64,000 bases of DNA from VRUE01 sp963770315 (GTDB lineage Bacteria; Actinomycetota; Thermoleophilia; Solirubrobacterales; 70-9), in the NCBI GenBank assembly GCA_963770315.1, contig CAVYPC010000002.1, positions 1,612,001-1,676,000 on the forward strand, in the 5' to 3' direction. How positions within the stretch are numbered: the first letter of the stretch is position 1; each line of letters begins with the position of its first letter. Positions 49,544 through 57,642 of the stretch are shown in pieces. Under the pieces are notes generated by a model that worked only from the letters and a program-made list of their open reading frames with translations, ran no database searches and had not been told where the DNA came from. The position numbers and the translations under genes were made by a program.

Positions 49544-49802
49544 GCTCTGGACAAACGAAAGTCACGACGTAACGGCAGAGAATCCCCTGTCATCTCAACC
49601 CCCTTATATACACACGCTAGTACCCAGTCTACGGAACGTCAACTTCGACAATCGTCGACATTTGGGGTCCTCGCCTGAGCGGGCACAACGCCCGGCGAGG
49701 CATCGAGAGCCTCCAGTGTCTCTCGGTCGAGATCCGCTGGGCCCGGGGGACGTGTCGAGCCAGAGAAGCCTGGCTGGCTACGGGGTCGTGGAATCGACCA
49801 AT
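49544..49802. other. Intergenic region upstream of the PucR-type gene
   Basis: No gene is visible in these 259 bases. They contain an AT-rich tract (CTTATATACACAC near 49,600) and an inverted repeat TCGAC-N4-GTCGA (49645-49658) that could be an operator for the PucR-type gene. The fdh/alcohol dehydrogenase transcript ends into this region; I see no clear terminator hairpin. Confidence 0.4.
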
Positions 49803-50909
49803 CTAGCCAAGATCAATGACGCTGCGGATCCCGTCCTGGGCCTCCATCAGCTCGAAGCCGCGATTGACCTCGTCCAGGGTGAGGCGGTGGGAGATGAAGG
49901 GCTCGACGTCGATCTCCCCCGCCATGCAGCGGTCGATCAGCAGGGGGACCTGGTCGCGGCCCTTGACGCCGCCGAAGGAGGAGCCGGCCACGCGGCGGCC
50001 GGTGATCAGCAGACGGGGGACGATGTCGAGGGTCTCGCCCTTGCCGGCCACGCCGGCGACGGTGCAAAGGCCCCAGGCCATGCGCGCCGATTCGACCGCC
50101 TGGCGCATCACGGCGACGTTGCCGGTCGCCTCGAAGGTGTAATCGGCGCCGAAGCCGCCGGTCATCTCGAGGATCTCCCCGACGGCGCTGTCGCCGCCCG
50201 CGAGGAGATCCGTCGCGCCCTGGCCGCGGGCCAGCTCGAGCCGCTCGCGGGAGAGGTCGACGCAGACGATGCGCTCGGCGCCCTGCAGCCGGCAACCGGC
50301 GACCGCCCCCAGCCCGACCATCCCCGCGCCGAAGACGACGCAGGTGCTGCCCGGCTCGACCACGGCGGTGTTGATCGCCGCCCCGAGCCCGGTCGAGAGG
50401 CCGCAGGCGAAGAGGCAGGCGTGCTCGAACGGCGCCTCGGGGTCGACCTTCGCCAGGGCGATCTCCGGCATCGTCGTGTACTCGGCGAAGGTCGAGCAGC
50501 CCATGAAATGGCGGATTCCGTCGCCGCCGCGCGAGAGCCGGGTGGTGCCGTCGGGGAGAAAGCCCTTGTTCTGCTGCTCGCGGATCGCCAGGCAGAGATT
50601 GGTCCGCGAGTCGAGGCAGTGCAGGCACTCGCCGCACTGGGGGGAGAAGAGGGTGACGACGTGGTCGCCGGGGCGCAGCGAGGCGACGCCGGGGCCGACC
50701 CGCTCGACGACGCCCGCCCCCTCGTGGCCGAGCACGGTCGGCGCGTAGCCCGAAGGGTCGGCGCCGGAAGCGGTGTAGAGGTCGGTGTGGCAGACGCCGC
50801 AGGCGACGAGACGGACGAGCGCCTCGCCAGCCCGGGGCTCGGCGAGCTCCACCTCCTGGACCTCGAGCGGCTGCCCGAACTCCTCCAGCACCGCGGCGCG
50901 GATCTTCAT
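49803..50909 (-). CDS. Zinc-dependent class III alcohol dehydrogenase (formaldehyde/S-hydroxymethyl-thiol dehydrogenase-like)
   Basis: About 368 residues from ATG 50909 (MKIRAAVLEEFGQPL). Motifs: catalytic zinc ligands CGVCHTDLYT and LGHEGAGVVERVGPG; structural zinc lobe CGECLHCLDSRTNLC; nucleotide loop VVFGAGMVGLGAVAG followed by VDLSRERL. The closest family pattern is class III, which oxidises the formaldehyde-thiol adduct. In actinomycetes the thiol is usually mycothiol. It lies 22 bases downstream of a formate dehydrogenase gene on the same strand, which supports a formaldehyde-to-formate-to-CO2 route. General alcohol oxidation cannot be excluded. Confidence 0.86.
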   Translation of the reverse strand: MKIRAAVLEEFGQPLEVQEVELAEPRAGEALVRLVACGVCHTDLYTASGADPSGYAPTVLGHEGAGVVERVGPGVASLRPGDHVVTLFSPQCGECLHCLDSRTNLCLAIREQQNKGFLPDGTTRLSRGGDGIRHFMGCSTFAEYTTMPEIALAKVDPEAPFEHACLFACGLSTGLGAAINTAVVEPGSTCVVFGAGMVGLGAVAGCRLQGAERIVCVDLSRERLELARGQGATDLLAGGDSAVGEILEMTGGFGADYTFEATGNVAVMRQAVESARMAWGLCTVAGVAGKGETLDIVPRLLITGRRVAGSSFGGVKGRDQVPLLIDRCMAGEIDVEPFISHRLTLDEVNRGFELMEAQDGIRSVIDLG

Positions 50910-50931
50910 CGTCGAACGCACCCGCGCGCGA

Positions 50932-52134
50932 TCAGCCGCGCTTGAAGCGGGCGGCCTCCTCCGAGCCGCCCGTCGCGTCGCCCTCGCTGTAGGAGTGCGC
51001 CCCGGCGCCGGCGAGCGTGCCGCCGTCGACGATCAGGTACTCCTCGCGGATCGGTCGCCCGTCGAACCAGCACTCGAGGATCTCGCGCGTCCCGGCGGCG
51101 TAGCGGGCCTGGGCCGAGAGGCTGGTGCCAGAGGTGTGCGGGGTCATGCCGTGGTGGGGCATCGAGCGCCAGGGATGGTCCTCGGGCGCGGGCTGGGGGA
51201 ACCAGACGTCGCCTGCGTAACCCGCCAGCTGGCCGCTCTCGCAAGCCCGGGCGACCGCATCGCGATCGCAGATCTTGCCGCGCGCGGTGTTGATCAGATA
51301 CGAGCCGCGCTTCATCCGCGCGAGCAGGTCCGCGTCGAAGAGGTTCTCGGTCTCGGGGTGCAGCGGCGCGTTGATCGTGACCACGTCACAGACCTCCACC
51401 ATCGACTCCACGTTCGAGTGGAAGGTGACGCCCAGCTCCTCCTCGACCTCGGCCGGCAGGCGGTGGCGATCGGTGTAGTGCAGGCCAACCTCGAACGGCT
51501 TCAGCCGCCGCAGGACCGCCGAGCCGATGCGCCCGGCGGCGACCGTGCCCACCTGCATGCCCTCCAGGTCGTAGGAGCGCGAGGCGCAGTCGGCGATGTT
51601 CCAACCACCGTCGACCACCACCCGGTAGGAGGGGATGTAGTTGCGCACCAGCCCCAGGATCATCATCACGACGTGCTCGGCGACGCTGATGCTGTTGGAG
51701 TAGGTCACCTCGGCGACGGTCAGGCCGCGACCGATCGCGGCCTGCAGGTCGACGTGGTCGGAGCCGATTCCCGCCGTCAGCGCCAGCTTCAGCTTGGGCG
51801 CCCTGGCGATCCGCTCGGCGGTCAGGTAAGCGGGCCAGAAAGGTTGTGAGATCACGACCTCCGCCTCGGGCAGCTCGCGCTCGAAGACCGAGTCGGGGCC
51901 ATCCTTGTCGGAGGTTACGATCAGCCGGTGCCCGCGCTCCTCGAGGAACTCGCGCAGCCCCAGCTCCCCCGAGACGCTGCCCACCAGCTCGCCGGGCTTG
52001 AAGCCGATTGCCTCGGGCGTGGGGGTGGTCTGACCGTCGTGGTAGCGCTCGATGACCGGGACCTCATCGCGAGCGTAAGACGGCGGGTAGCCGTCGACCG
52101 GATCGTCATAGAGGACGCAGAGGACGGTGGCCAT
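50932..52134 (-). CDS. fdh: NAD-dependent formate dehydrogenase
   Basis: Oxidises formate to CO2 with NAD+. About 400 residues of the D-2-hydroxyacid dehydrogenase fold. The FDH-specific signatures GDVWFPQPAPEDHPWR and TPHTSGTSLSAQARYAAG (catalytic His and Gln) are intact, as are the Asn/Arg motifs SNSISVAEHVV and NTARGKICDRDAV. The nucleotide loop is AAGRIGSAVL, with Asp in YTDRHRLP favouring NAD. I chose ATG 52134 (MATVLCVLYDDP) because GAGAGG lies about 9 bases upstream; an in-frame ATG at 52143 is too close to that site. First gene of a two-gene operon with the class III alcohol dehydrogenase. Confidence 0.93.
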   Translation of the reverse strand: MATVLCVLYDDPVDGYPPSYARDEVPVIERYHDGQTTPTPEAIGFKPGELVGSVSGELGLREFLEERGHRLIVTSDKDGPDSVFERELPEAEVVISQPFWPAYLTAERIARAPKLKLALTAGIGSDHVDLQAAIGRGLTVAEVTYSNSISVAEHVVMMILGLVRNYIPSYRVVVDGGWNIADCASRSYDLEGMQVGTVAAGRIGSAVLRRLKPFEVGLHYTDRHRLPAEVEEELGVTFHSNVESMVEVCDVVTINAPLHPETENLFDADLLARMKRGSYLINTARGKICDRDAVARACESGQLAGYAGDVWFPQPAPEDHPWRSMPHHGMTPHTSGTSLSAQARYAAGTREILECWFDGRPIREEYLIVDGGTLAGAGAHSYSEGDATGGSEEAARFKRG

Positions 52135-52282
52135 GATCAGCATCCTCTCGCAAAATGCGATGACCGGTCAAGCATCGCGCCGCCAGCGGCTGGCAATCCG
52201 CGGCCGAGTATGAGAATGGTAGGAATCGACCGCGACGGCTCAAGGGTTTCGAGTCGCTGGGCGATGGGGTAGGCGAGAACCA

Positions 52283-52492
52283 ATGTTCCGATGCAATCAC
52301 TGCAAAACCGAGTACGGCGGAATCCGCGGAGTCGACGCCGATAACTGTCCGCGCTGCGTGGCCCGCTACAGCGTGCCCGCCCGGCTGCCTGTGGCATCTC
52401 CGGCGATCGCCTCGCCCGCCCCCTGGCGCGAGCCCCAGCTCTTCGTCCCCTCGAGCTGGTCAACGCCCGCCCCGGCGCACCCGGCCCGCTAG
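52283..52492 (+). CDS. Small zinc-ribbon protein, hypothetical
   Basis: 69 residues with one CxxC pair near the N-terminus (CNHC) and a second 20 residues on (CPRC), which together could bind one zinc. The rest is Pro/Ala-rich and looks disordered. ATG 52283 follows a GGGGTAGGCGAG stretch that could serve as a ribosome site. Divergent from the fdh operon, sharing a 150-base intergenic region. Function unknown. Confidence 0.55.
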   Translation: MFRCNHCKTEYGGIRGVDADNCPRCVARYSVPARLPVASPAIASPAPWREPQLFVPSSWSTPAPAHPAR

Positions 52493-52564
52493 CCGCTCGA
52501 CGGCGATGGCCTAGAGTCACCGAGCGCGGCTCTTGCTGCGCTCAACCAATGAGAGGCGGTCCTT

Positions 52565-53047
52565 TTGGATCCTGTCGGATATGAGCTGTGCACTCCCGAA
52601 GGCGGCAAGGGCGGTGGTGTCCGCGCAACTCGTGGCTTCCAGGTCGGCGAGACGGTGATGGTCGGCGTCCTCGAAGGCGAGGTCGCGCACAACGACTCGC
52701 ACGCGACCCAGGTGAGTCGCACCAAGTGGGCTCGGCATGGCGGTCTCGGCCCCAAGGTCAACCACTCCTGCAGCCCGAACTGCGGCGTCGAGCTGAACGA
52801 GACCGGCGCCTGTGACTTCGTCGCCCGCAAATCGATCTCCCAGGGCGAGGAGATCACCTTCGACTACGCGATGCGCAACTACTCGATCGAGCACTTTCCC
52901 GGCGGCTGCCTCTGCGGGGCGGACATCTGCCGCGGCTCGGTGACCGGCTGGAAGGATCTTCCCGCAGAGCGCAAGGCCTCCTATGAGGGGCTGGTCGCGC
53001 CCTACCTGCTCGAGATCGATCGCGAATTGGCCGCCTCGGTCGCCTGA
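52565..53047 (+). CDS. SET-domain protein (putative protein-lysine methyltransferase)
   Basis: About 160 residues, a nearly minimal SET domain. NHSCSPNCGVEL is the cofactor/substrate knot motif, GEEITFDYA carries the catalytic Tyr, and CLCGADICRG is a post-SET-like Cys cluster. The family uses S-adenosylmethionine to methylate lysines; the bacterial target is unknown. Start TTG 52565, chosen because GAGAGG lies 8 bases upstream and no ATG or GTG is better placed in frame. It ends two bases before the degV start, so the two are probably cotranscribed. Confidence 0.83.
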   Translation: MDPVGYELCTPEGGKGGGVRATRGFQVGETVMVGVLEGEVAHNDSHATQVSRTKWARHGGLGPKVNHSCSPNCGVELNETGACDFVARKSISQGEEITFDYAMRNYSIEHFPGGCLCGADICRGSVTGWKDLPAERKASYEGLVAPYLLEIDRELAASVA

Positions 53048-53049
53048 GC

Positions 53050-53925
53050 ATGTCGGACGATCGACCCAGCGGCGTCGCCGTCGTCACCGACAGCACGCCC
53101 TACCTCCCCCCCAGCCTGATCGAGCGCTGGGGGGTCGAGCAGGTGAGCCTCTACGTCGGCTGGGGCGACGAGCTCCTGCCCGAGCGCGAGTATGACCTCG
53201 ACGCCTTCTACGCACGCCTGCGCGACTCCGCCGAGCTGCCCTCGACCTCCCAGCCCTCCGTCGGCGACTTCCTCGCCTGCTTCGAGCCACTTGCCGGCGC
53301 CGGCCGCGATGTCGTCTCGGTGCACATCGCCAGCGGCCTCTCGGGCACCTACGAAAGCGCCTGCGAGGCGGCAAAGGTCGTTGGGGAAAAGGGTCTGCCC
53401 GGTCGGGTCGAGGTCGTCGACGGCCAGACGGGCGCCGGCGGGCTCGGCTGCCTGGTCGTCGCCGCGGCTCGCGCCGCCGAGCGGGGCTCCGGGCTCGACG
53501 AGGTCGTCGCCACGATCGGCCGGACCCGCGAGGGGCTCGAGATGTGGTTCTGCCTCGACACCCTCGAGTACCTGCGGCGCGGCGGCCGCATCGGCGCCGC
53601 TCAGGCGCTGGTCGGGACGGCGCTGAAAATCAAGCCGATCCTCACCTTCGGCACGGAGATCGCACCGGTCGGCCGCGTCCGCACCCGGCGCCGCGCTCGG
53701 CAGCAGATGGTCGAATACCTGCACGAGCTCCACGACCGCGGGGCCACGGAGTGGATCGTGCAGCACGCCCAGTCGCCCGAGGACGCCGCTGCGCTGGTCG
53801 CGGAGGGAACCGCGATCTTCGGCGACGAGCCGCTCTTCTGCACACAGGTGGGGCCGGTGCTGGGAGCCCACCTCGGCTCCGGAATGCTGGTCGGCGGCAT
53901 CGGCTGCGAGCCCCGCGGGAGCTGA
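53050..53925 (+). CDS. DegV-family fatty-acid-binding protein
   Basis: 291 residues with the family pattern: VAVVTDSTPYLPP at the N-terminus, STSQPSVGDFL, HIASGLSGTYESA (lipid-headgroup-binding loop) and a C-terminal domain ending GPVLGAHLGSGMLVGG. DegV/FakB proteins bind a fatty acid and present it to a kinase. No FakA-like kinase is visible here. It follows the SET gene by two bases, and glutamate decarboxylase follows 32 bases later, so a three-gene transcript is likely. Confidence 0.9.
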   Translation: MSDDRPSGVAVVTDSTPYLPPSLIERWGVEQVSLYVGWGDELLPEREYDLDAFYARLRDSAELPSTSQPSVGDFLACFEPLAGAGRDVVSVHIASGLSGTYESACEAAKVVGEKGLPGRVEVVDGQTGAGGLGCLVVAAARAAERGSGLDEVVATIGRTREGLEMWFCLDTLEYLRRGGRIGAAQALVGTALKIKPILTFGTEIAPVGRVRTRRRARQQMVEYLHELHDRGATEWIVQHAQSPEDAAALVAEGTAIFGDEPLFCTQVGPVLGAHLGSGMLVGGIGCEPRGS

Positions 53926-53957
53926 GTCGAAACTCCACCCTGGGATACGCTCAGCGC

Positions 53958-55334
53958 ATGAACAAACCCCTCAGCCCCGATCAAGCGGCAATGCTCTACG
54001 GCAATCGCTTCCTCACCGAGGATGCACCCGACGGCGACTTCCCGCCGAGTGGCATGTCCGCTCTCGACGCGATGCGGCTCGTCGACGAGGAACTGGCGTT
54101 GGAGGGCGACCCGCAGCGCAACCTGGCGACCTTCGTCACGACCTGGATGGAGCCCGAGGCGCAGCGGATAATCAGCGAAAACCTCTACCGCAACTTCATC
54201 GACCACGCCGAGTACCCGATCTCGGCCGAGGTCGAGCAGCGCTGCATCCGCATGCTCGCCGACCTCTACCACGCCCCCGGCGAGACGACCGGCGCCCGCA
54301 CGCAGGGCTCCTCGGAGGCGATCATGCTCGGCGCGCTCTCGCTCAAGTGGAAGTGGAAGCAGCGCCGCGAAGCCGAATCGAAGCCGGTCGAGCGGCCGAA
54401 CCTGATCTTCGGCGGCGACGTGCACGTGGTCTGGGAGAAGTTCTGCCGCTACTTCGACGTCGAGCCGAAGATCGTGCCGCTGCAGGAAGGCAAATACGTC
54501 ATCGGCCCCGAGGACGTCGAGCCGCTGATCGACGAGAACACGATCGGCGTCGCCGCCGTGCTCGGCACGACCTTCACCGGCCACGCCGACGACATCGTCG
54601 GCATCAACAAGCTCCTGGTCGACCTCAAGGGAGACAGGGGCCTCGATGTCCCCCTTCACATCGACGGCGCCAGCGGCGGCTTCGTCTGGCCCTTCCTCTA
54701 CCCGGACTCCGAGTGGGACTTCCGGCTCGAGCAGGTGCGCTCGATCAACGTCTCCGGGCACAAGTTCGGGCTCGTCTACCCCGGCGTCGGCTGGCTCATC
54801 TTCCGCGAGAAGAGCGACCTGGCCGAGGATCTCGTCTTCTACGAGAACTACCTGGGCAAGACCGACGCGACCTTCACCCTCAACTTCTCCACCGGCGCCT
54901 CGATGGTCCTCGCCCAGTACTACAACTTCGTCCGCCTCGGGCGCGAGGGCTACTCCTACATCATGAAAGCGATGCAGACAAATGCCCGCACTCTGGCCGA
55001 GAAGCTCAAGGCCAGCGGCAACTTCGAGCTGATCGGCGACGGCGAGGAGCAGCTGCCCCTGGTCGCCTTCAAGCTCGCCGGCGAGAAGAGCTACGACGAG
55101 TTCGACCTCTCCTGGCAGCTCTCCGCCGAGCGCGGCTGGATGCTTCCCGCCTACACGATGCCCCCCAACGCCGAAGACGTGAAAGTCCTCCGGGCGCTGG
55201 TCAAGCAGACCCTCAGTCGCGAGCAGGTCGACCGCCTCGCCGACGACATCGCCCAGGCCTGCGCCACGCTGGAGAAGAAGGGCGGCGCCCACCCCTCCGA
55301 GCGCAAGCAGGTCAAGACCGGCACGGGCTACTGA
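53958..55334 (+). CDS. gad: Glutamate decarboxylase (PLP-dependent)
   Basis: Converts L-glutamate to GABA and CO2, consuming a proton. 458 residues, the normal length for bacterial GadA/GadB. The PLP lysine lies in INVSGHKFGLVYPGVGW. Other family markers are TTWMEPEAQRII, ARTQGSSEAIMLGALSLKWKW, HVVWEKFCRYF and HIDGASGGFVWPF. ATG 53958 gives MNKPLSPDQ. No glutamate/GABA antiporter gene is adjacent, so a role in acid resistance rather than GABA metabolism is not shown by context. Confidence 0.95.
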   Translation: MNKPLSPDQAAMLYGNRFLTEDAPDGDFPPSGMSALDAMRLVDEELALEGDPQRNLATFVTTWMEPEAQRIISENLYRNFIDHAEYPISAEVEQRCIRMLADLYHAPGETTGARTQGSSEAIMLGALSLKWKWKQRREAESKPVERPNLIFGGDVHVVWEKFCRYFDVEPKIVPLQEGKYVIGPEDVEPLIDENTIGVAAVLGTTFTGHADDIVGINKLLVDLKGDRGLDVPLHIDGASGGFVWPFLYPDSEWDFRLEQVRSINVSGHKFGLVYPGVGWLIFREKSDLAEDLVFYENYLGKTDATFTLNFSTGASMVLAQYYNFVRLGREGYSYIMKAMQTNARTLAEKLKASGNFELIGDGEEQLPLVAFKLAGEKSYDEFDLSWQLSAERGWMLPAYTMPPNAEDVKVLRALVKQTLSREQVDRLADDIAQACATLEKKGGAHPSERKQVKTGTGY

Positions 55335-55367
55335 GCGCAGCCGGACCCTCGCGTCAGCGCAAAAGGC

Positions 55368-55386
55368 GGTGGTACTCGGGTGGTAC
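55368..55386 (+). promoter_or_regulatory. Direct repeat, candidate VapB operator
   Basis: GGTGGTAC occurs at 55368-55375 and again at 55379-55386, one helical turn (11 bases) apart and 10 bases before the antitoxin ATG. The placement fits autorepression. Confidence 0.45.
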
Positions 55387-55396
55387 ACTGCCTTTC

Positions 55397-55678
55397 ATGC
55401 CAACGCACCATCACCGCATCCAGGTCACTGAGGATCGTGAGCTCACCGCCGCATTGCGCGCGGCAGCCCCTCATCTGCCCGCTGGCCTGCCACGCTCCCG
55501 TCAGGTGCGAGAGCTGGCGATCGCCGGGGCGCGCCACCTCAGCGGCGAGCCGGCCGACGACAGCAAGCGCCAGAGGCTTTTGGAGCAGCTCGCCCAGAGC
55601 TTCGACGAACCCGAGTCCACGGGCATCGATTGGGATCTTCTGCGCGAGGGCAAGCATCGTGCCTGGCCAATCCAATAG
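55397..55678 (+). CDS. VapB-like antitoxin
   Basis: 93 residues, directly upstream of and overlapping a PIN-domain gene, the usual antitoxin-toxin order. The N-terminus (HHHRIQVTEDRELTAALRAAAPHL) could form the short DNA-binding element. The C-terminus is acidic and helical with a tail (DWDLLREGKHRAW) resembling antitoxin segments that wrap the toxin. Two GGTGGTAC repeats upstream may be its operator. I recognise the arrangement more than the sequence. Confidence 0.72.
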   Translation: MPTHHHRIQVTEDRELTAALRAAAPHLPAGLPRSRQVRELAIAGARHLSGEPADDSKRQRLLEQLAQSFDEPESTGIDWDLLREGKHRAWPIQ

Positions 55679-56111
55679 GGAACCCACTTGGGGAGAGCTG
55701 CCCCTCGTCGTCGACACCTCTGCCTGGGCTCGTGCCCATCACCCTCAGGTCCGTGAGTCCTGGAAGAGGGTGCTGCTCGACCGCCGCCTGCGCATCTTGC
55801 CCGTCGTGCGCCTAGAGGTTCTGCTCAGTGTCCGCGACGGTCAAAGCTTCGACACGCTTGCAGAGCGTCTTTCGGCCCTGCAAGCCGCTCCGCTCAACAC
55901 CTCGGTGATCCATGCTGCCGAGCATGCGATGCGCGCATTGGCGCATCGCTCCTCCGGCGCCCAGCGTCTCCCGATCGTCGACTATCTAGTGGCCGCCTCC
56001 GCACAAGAGCTCGGTGCTGCCGTCATCCACTATGACCGGGACTACGACACGCTCGCGGAGCTGATGGAGTTCGAGTCGATCTGGCTGATGCCGGCCGGCA
56101 CGCTCCAATAG
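55659..56111 (+). CDS. VapC-type PIN-domain ribonuclease toxin
   Basis: 150 residues from GTG 55659, which overlaps the antitoxin gene by 20 bases and has GAGGG upstream. The PIN acidic residues are present in order: VVDTSAWAR (Asp), VVRLEVLLS (Glu), LPIVDYLVAA (Asp) and HYDRDYDTLAE (Asp). These form a magnesium-dependent RNase site. VapC toxins typically cut tRNA or rRNA; the target here is unknown. It is convergent with the DoxX-like gene, 9 bases away. Confidence 0.86.
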   Translation: MPGQSNREPTWGELPLVVDTSAWARAHHPQVRESWKRVLLDRRLRILPVVRLEVLLSVRDGQSFDTLAERLSALQAAPLNTSVIHAAEHAMRALAHRSSGAQRLPIVDYLVAASAQELGAAVIHYDRDYDTLAELMEFESIWLMPAGTLQ

Positions 56112-56120
56112 CAGCAAGGT

Positions 56121-56579
56121 TCAGAGCCTCACGCTCAGCCCCGGCGGGTCGTACCTGCTTGCCAGCCGCGCCAGGGTGAGGGCGCCGAGCATCAGGCCGA
56201 AGTCGCGCAGGGCGATGTCGTAGTAGCCGGAGTAGGTGAGCAGGTCGATGATGATCCCGCCCAGCCAGGCGGCGACCAGATAGGCGCCGTAGCGCGGCTT
56301 CAGCGCGACCGCAAGGCCGGCGACGATCTCGACGATCCCCACCAGGTGCATCGCGGTGGCGGCGCTGCCGGGGACGAGGTCGTTGATCCAGGGAGCCAGG
56401 TAGCCCTCCCAGTCGACCAGGACGTTGAAGAACTTGTCGAGCCCGAAGACGATCGGCGCCACGGTGAAGGCGATGCGAAGCAGCAAGAAGGCCTGGTAAG
56501 CAGGATCTCCCTTCACTCGCTGAGAGAAGGTCGATGAGAGCTTGACTTGGACGGGCGGGTCGAGCGTGGCAGTGGACAC
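56121..56579 (-). CDS. DoxX-like integral membrane protein
   Basis: 152 residues with four hydrophobic segments: AFLLLRIAFTVAPIVFGL, a stretch around ATAMHLVGIVEIVAGLAVAL, AYLVAAWLGGIIIDLLTY and FGLMLGALTLARLA. The pattern LDKFFNVLVDWEGYLAP after the first helix fits the DoxX/SURF4-like family. GTG 56579 has GAGGAGG 6 bases upstream. The function is unsettled in the family (redox or thiol-related roles are proposed). Its promoter carries the same bipartite motif as the adjacent sigma gene, so it is probably under that sigma factor. Confidence 0.78.
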   Translation of the reverse strand: MSTATLDPPVQVKLSSTFSQRVKGDPAYQAFLLLRIAFTVAPIVFGLDKFFNVLVDWEGYLAPWINDLVPGSAATAMHLVGIVEIVAGLAVALKPRYGAYLVAAWLGGIIIDLLTYSGYYDIALRDFGLMLGALTLARLASRYDPPGLSVRL

Positions 56580-56613
56580 GGGTCCTCCTCGGTTGGTGGA
56601 TGGGTCGTCCCCT

Positions 56614-56644
56614 TTTGCGTCTCCGGCCGGCGCGGTCTTACCTC
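56614..56644 (-). promoter_or_regulatory. ECF-type promoter of the doxX-like gene
   Basis: Read on the minus strand: GAGGTAAGA (56644-56636), 14 bases, then GACGCAAA (56621-56614). The start codon at 56579 lies 35 bases beyond the -10. Same two elements and spacer length as at the sigma gene and folE. Confidence 0.75.
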
Positions 56645-56681
56645 GGTCCCGAATTCCCAGCTCCGCGGTGCGACCTCGGCG

Positions 56682-56712
56682 GAGGTAAGAGATGGCGGTC
56701 GGCGGTCGCTAA
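56682..56712 (+). promoter_or_regulatory. ECF-type promoter of the sigma/anti-sigma operon
   Basis: GAGGTAAGA (56682-56690), 14 bases, then GTCGCTAA (56705-56712). The first ATG (56719) is 6 bases beyond, so the transcript would be leaderless or nearly so. Divergent from the doxX promoter copy. Confidence 0.75.
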
Positions 56713-56718
56713 CGATGC

Positions 56719-57408
56719 ATGGCACCATCGACTATGGAGATGCCGACGGAGATCCCAGGAGCCGAGCCGGGCGTCGAGCCCGCCGCAGACCCGTCGCTCA
56801 ACCTGCTGGAGCGGCTCGAGGCAAGCGGCCACGAGCGCGAGGCGGCCGTGGTCGAGCTCCACGCCCTGCTGCTGAAGGCGGCGCGATTCGAGCTGGGCCG
56901 CCGCCGCGATGCCCTTCCCCACCTGCGCGGCGGCGATCACGAGGACCTCGCCCAGCAGAGCGCCGACGACGCGCTCTTGGCGGTGCTGGGCAAGCTCGGC
57001 GAGTTCCGCGGCGAAAGCCGCTTCAGCACCTGGGCCTACAAGTTCGCGCTCCTGGAGGCGGGGGTCAAGGTCCGGCGCCGCGCCTGGCAGGGCCGGGAGG
57101 TTCCGCTCGAGGACGAGGCCTGGGCGGTGCTTGCCGACGCCCGGAGCGCGGTGCAGCACGAGATCGAGACCCGCGAACTGATCGGCGCCCTGCGGGAGGA
57201 GATCGAGCGCAGCCTCAGCCCGCATCAGCGCACGGTCCTGGTCGCGGTGACGCTCAACGACGTCCCGATCGACGTCCTCGCCGAGCGGCTCGGCTCGACC
57301 CGCGGCGCCCTCTACAAGACGCTTCACGACGCGCGGCGGAAGCTGCGCGCCGCACTTGCCGAGCGCGGCCTCGACGTGGACGGACGCAAGCGAGAGGAGG
57401 AGCGATGA
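56719..57408 (+). CDS. ECF-type RNA polymerase sigma factor
   Basis: About 229 residues. Region 2 spans roughly residues 70-130 (EDLAQQSADDALLAVLGKL, then FRGESRFSTWAYKFAL). Region 4 is a helix-turn-helix at about 165-215 (LSPHQRTVLVAVTLNDVPID, then LAERLGSTRGALYKTLHDAR). The start could be ATG 56719, 56734 or 56740. The predicted promoter places transcription initiation close to 56719, so a leaderless message or a slightly later start is likely. It overlaps the anti-sigma gene by ATGA. The same promoter motif precedes this gene, doxX and folE, which implies autoregulation. Confidence 0.87.
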   Translation: MAPSTMEMPTEIPGAEPGVEPAADPSLNLLERLEASGHEREAAVVELHALLLKAARFELGRRRDALPHLRGGDHEDLAQQSADDALLAVLGKLGEFRGESRFSTWAYKFALLEAGVKVRRRAWQGREVPLEDEAWAVLADARSAVQHEIETRELIGALREEIERSLSPHQRTVLVAVTLNDVPIDVLAERLGSTRGALYKTLHDARRKLRAALAERGLDVDGRKREEER

Positions 57409-57641
57409 GCCAACCGTTCGAGAGCAGGGATTCCGAGCGCCTCCTGGCGCGGACGCTGGGCCCCGATGGCCCGGAGCTGAGCTGCGAGGAGTGCTTCGCC
57501 CAGATCGATCGCTATGTCGAGCTGGAGCTGGCCGGCTCCGACGCCGACGCCAAGGTACCCGGCATGCGCGCCCACCTCGACGGCTGCCCCGCATGCGACG
57601 AAGACCACCGCAGCCTGCTGGGCTTCCTGGGAGCCAAGTAG
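57405..57641 (+). CDS. Zinc-finger anti-sigma factor (ZAS-like), small and soluble
   Basis: 78 residues. Contains CEECFAQIDRYVELEL and the HxxxCxxC motif MRAHLDGCPACDEDH, the zinc site of ZAS-type anti-sigma factors. There is no membrane segment, so it would act in the cytosol on the sigma factor encoded just upstream. The ATG overlaps the sigma stop (ATGA). Redox or metal change at the zinc site is a known release mechanism in the family; the signal here is unknown. Confidence 0.84.
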   Translation: MSQPFESRDSERLLARTLGPDGPELSCEECFAQIDRYVELELAGSDADAKVPGMRAHLDGCPACDEDHRSLLGFLGAK

Positions 57642-57642
57642 C

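Noticed and set aside
53601..55388. Minus-strand frame of about 595 codons over degV and the glutamate decarboxylase gene
   Set aside because: The plus strand carries clear DegV and GAD motifs; this is the antisense shadow.
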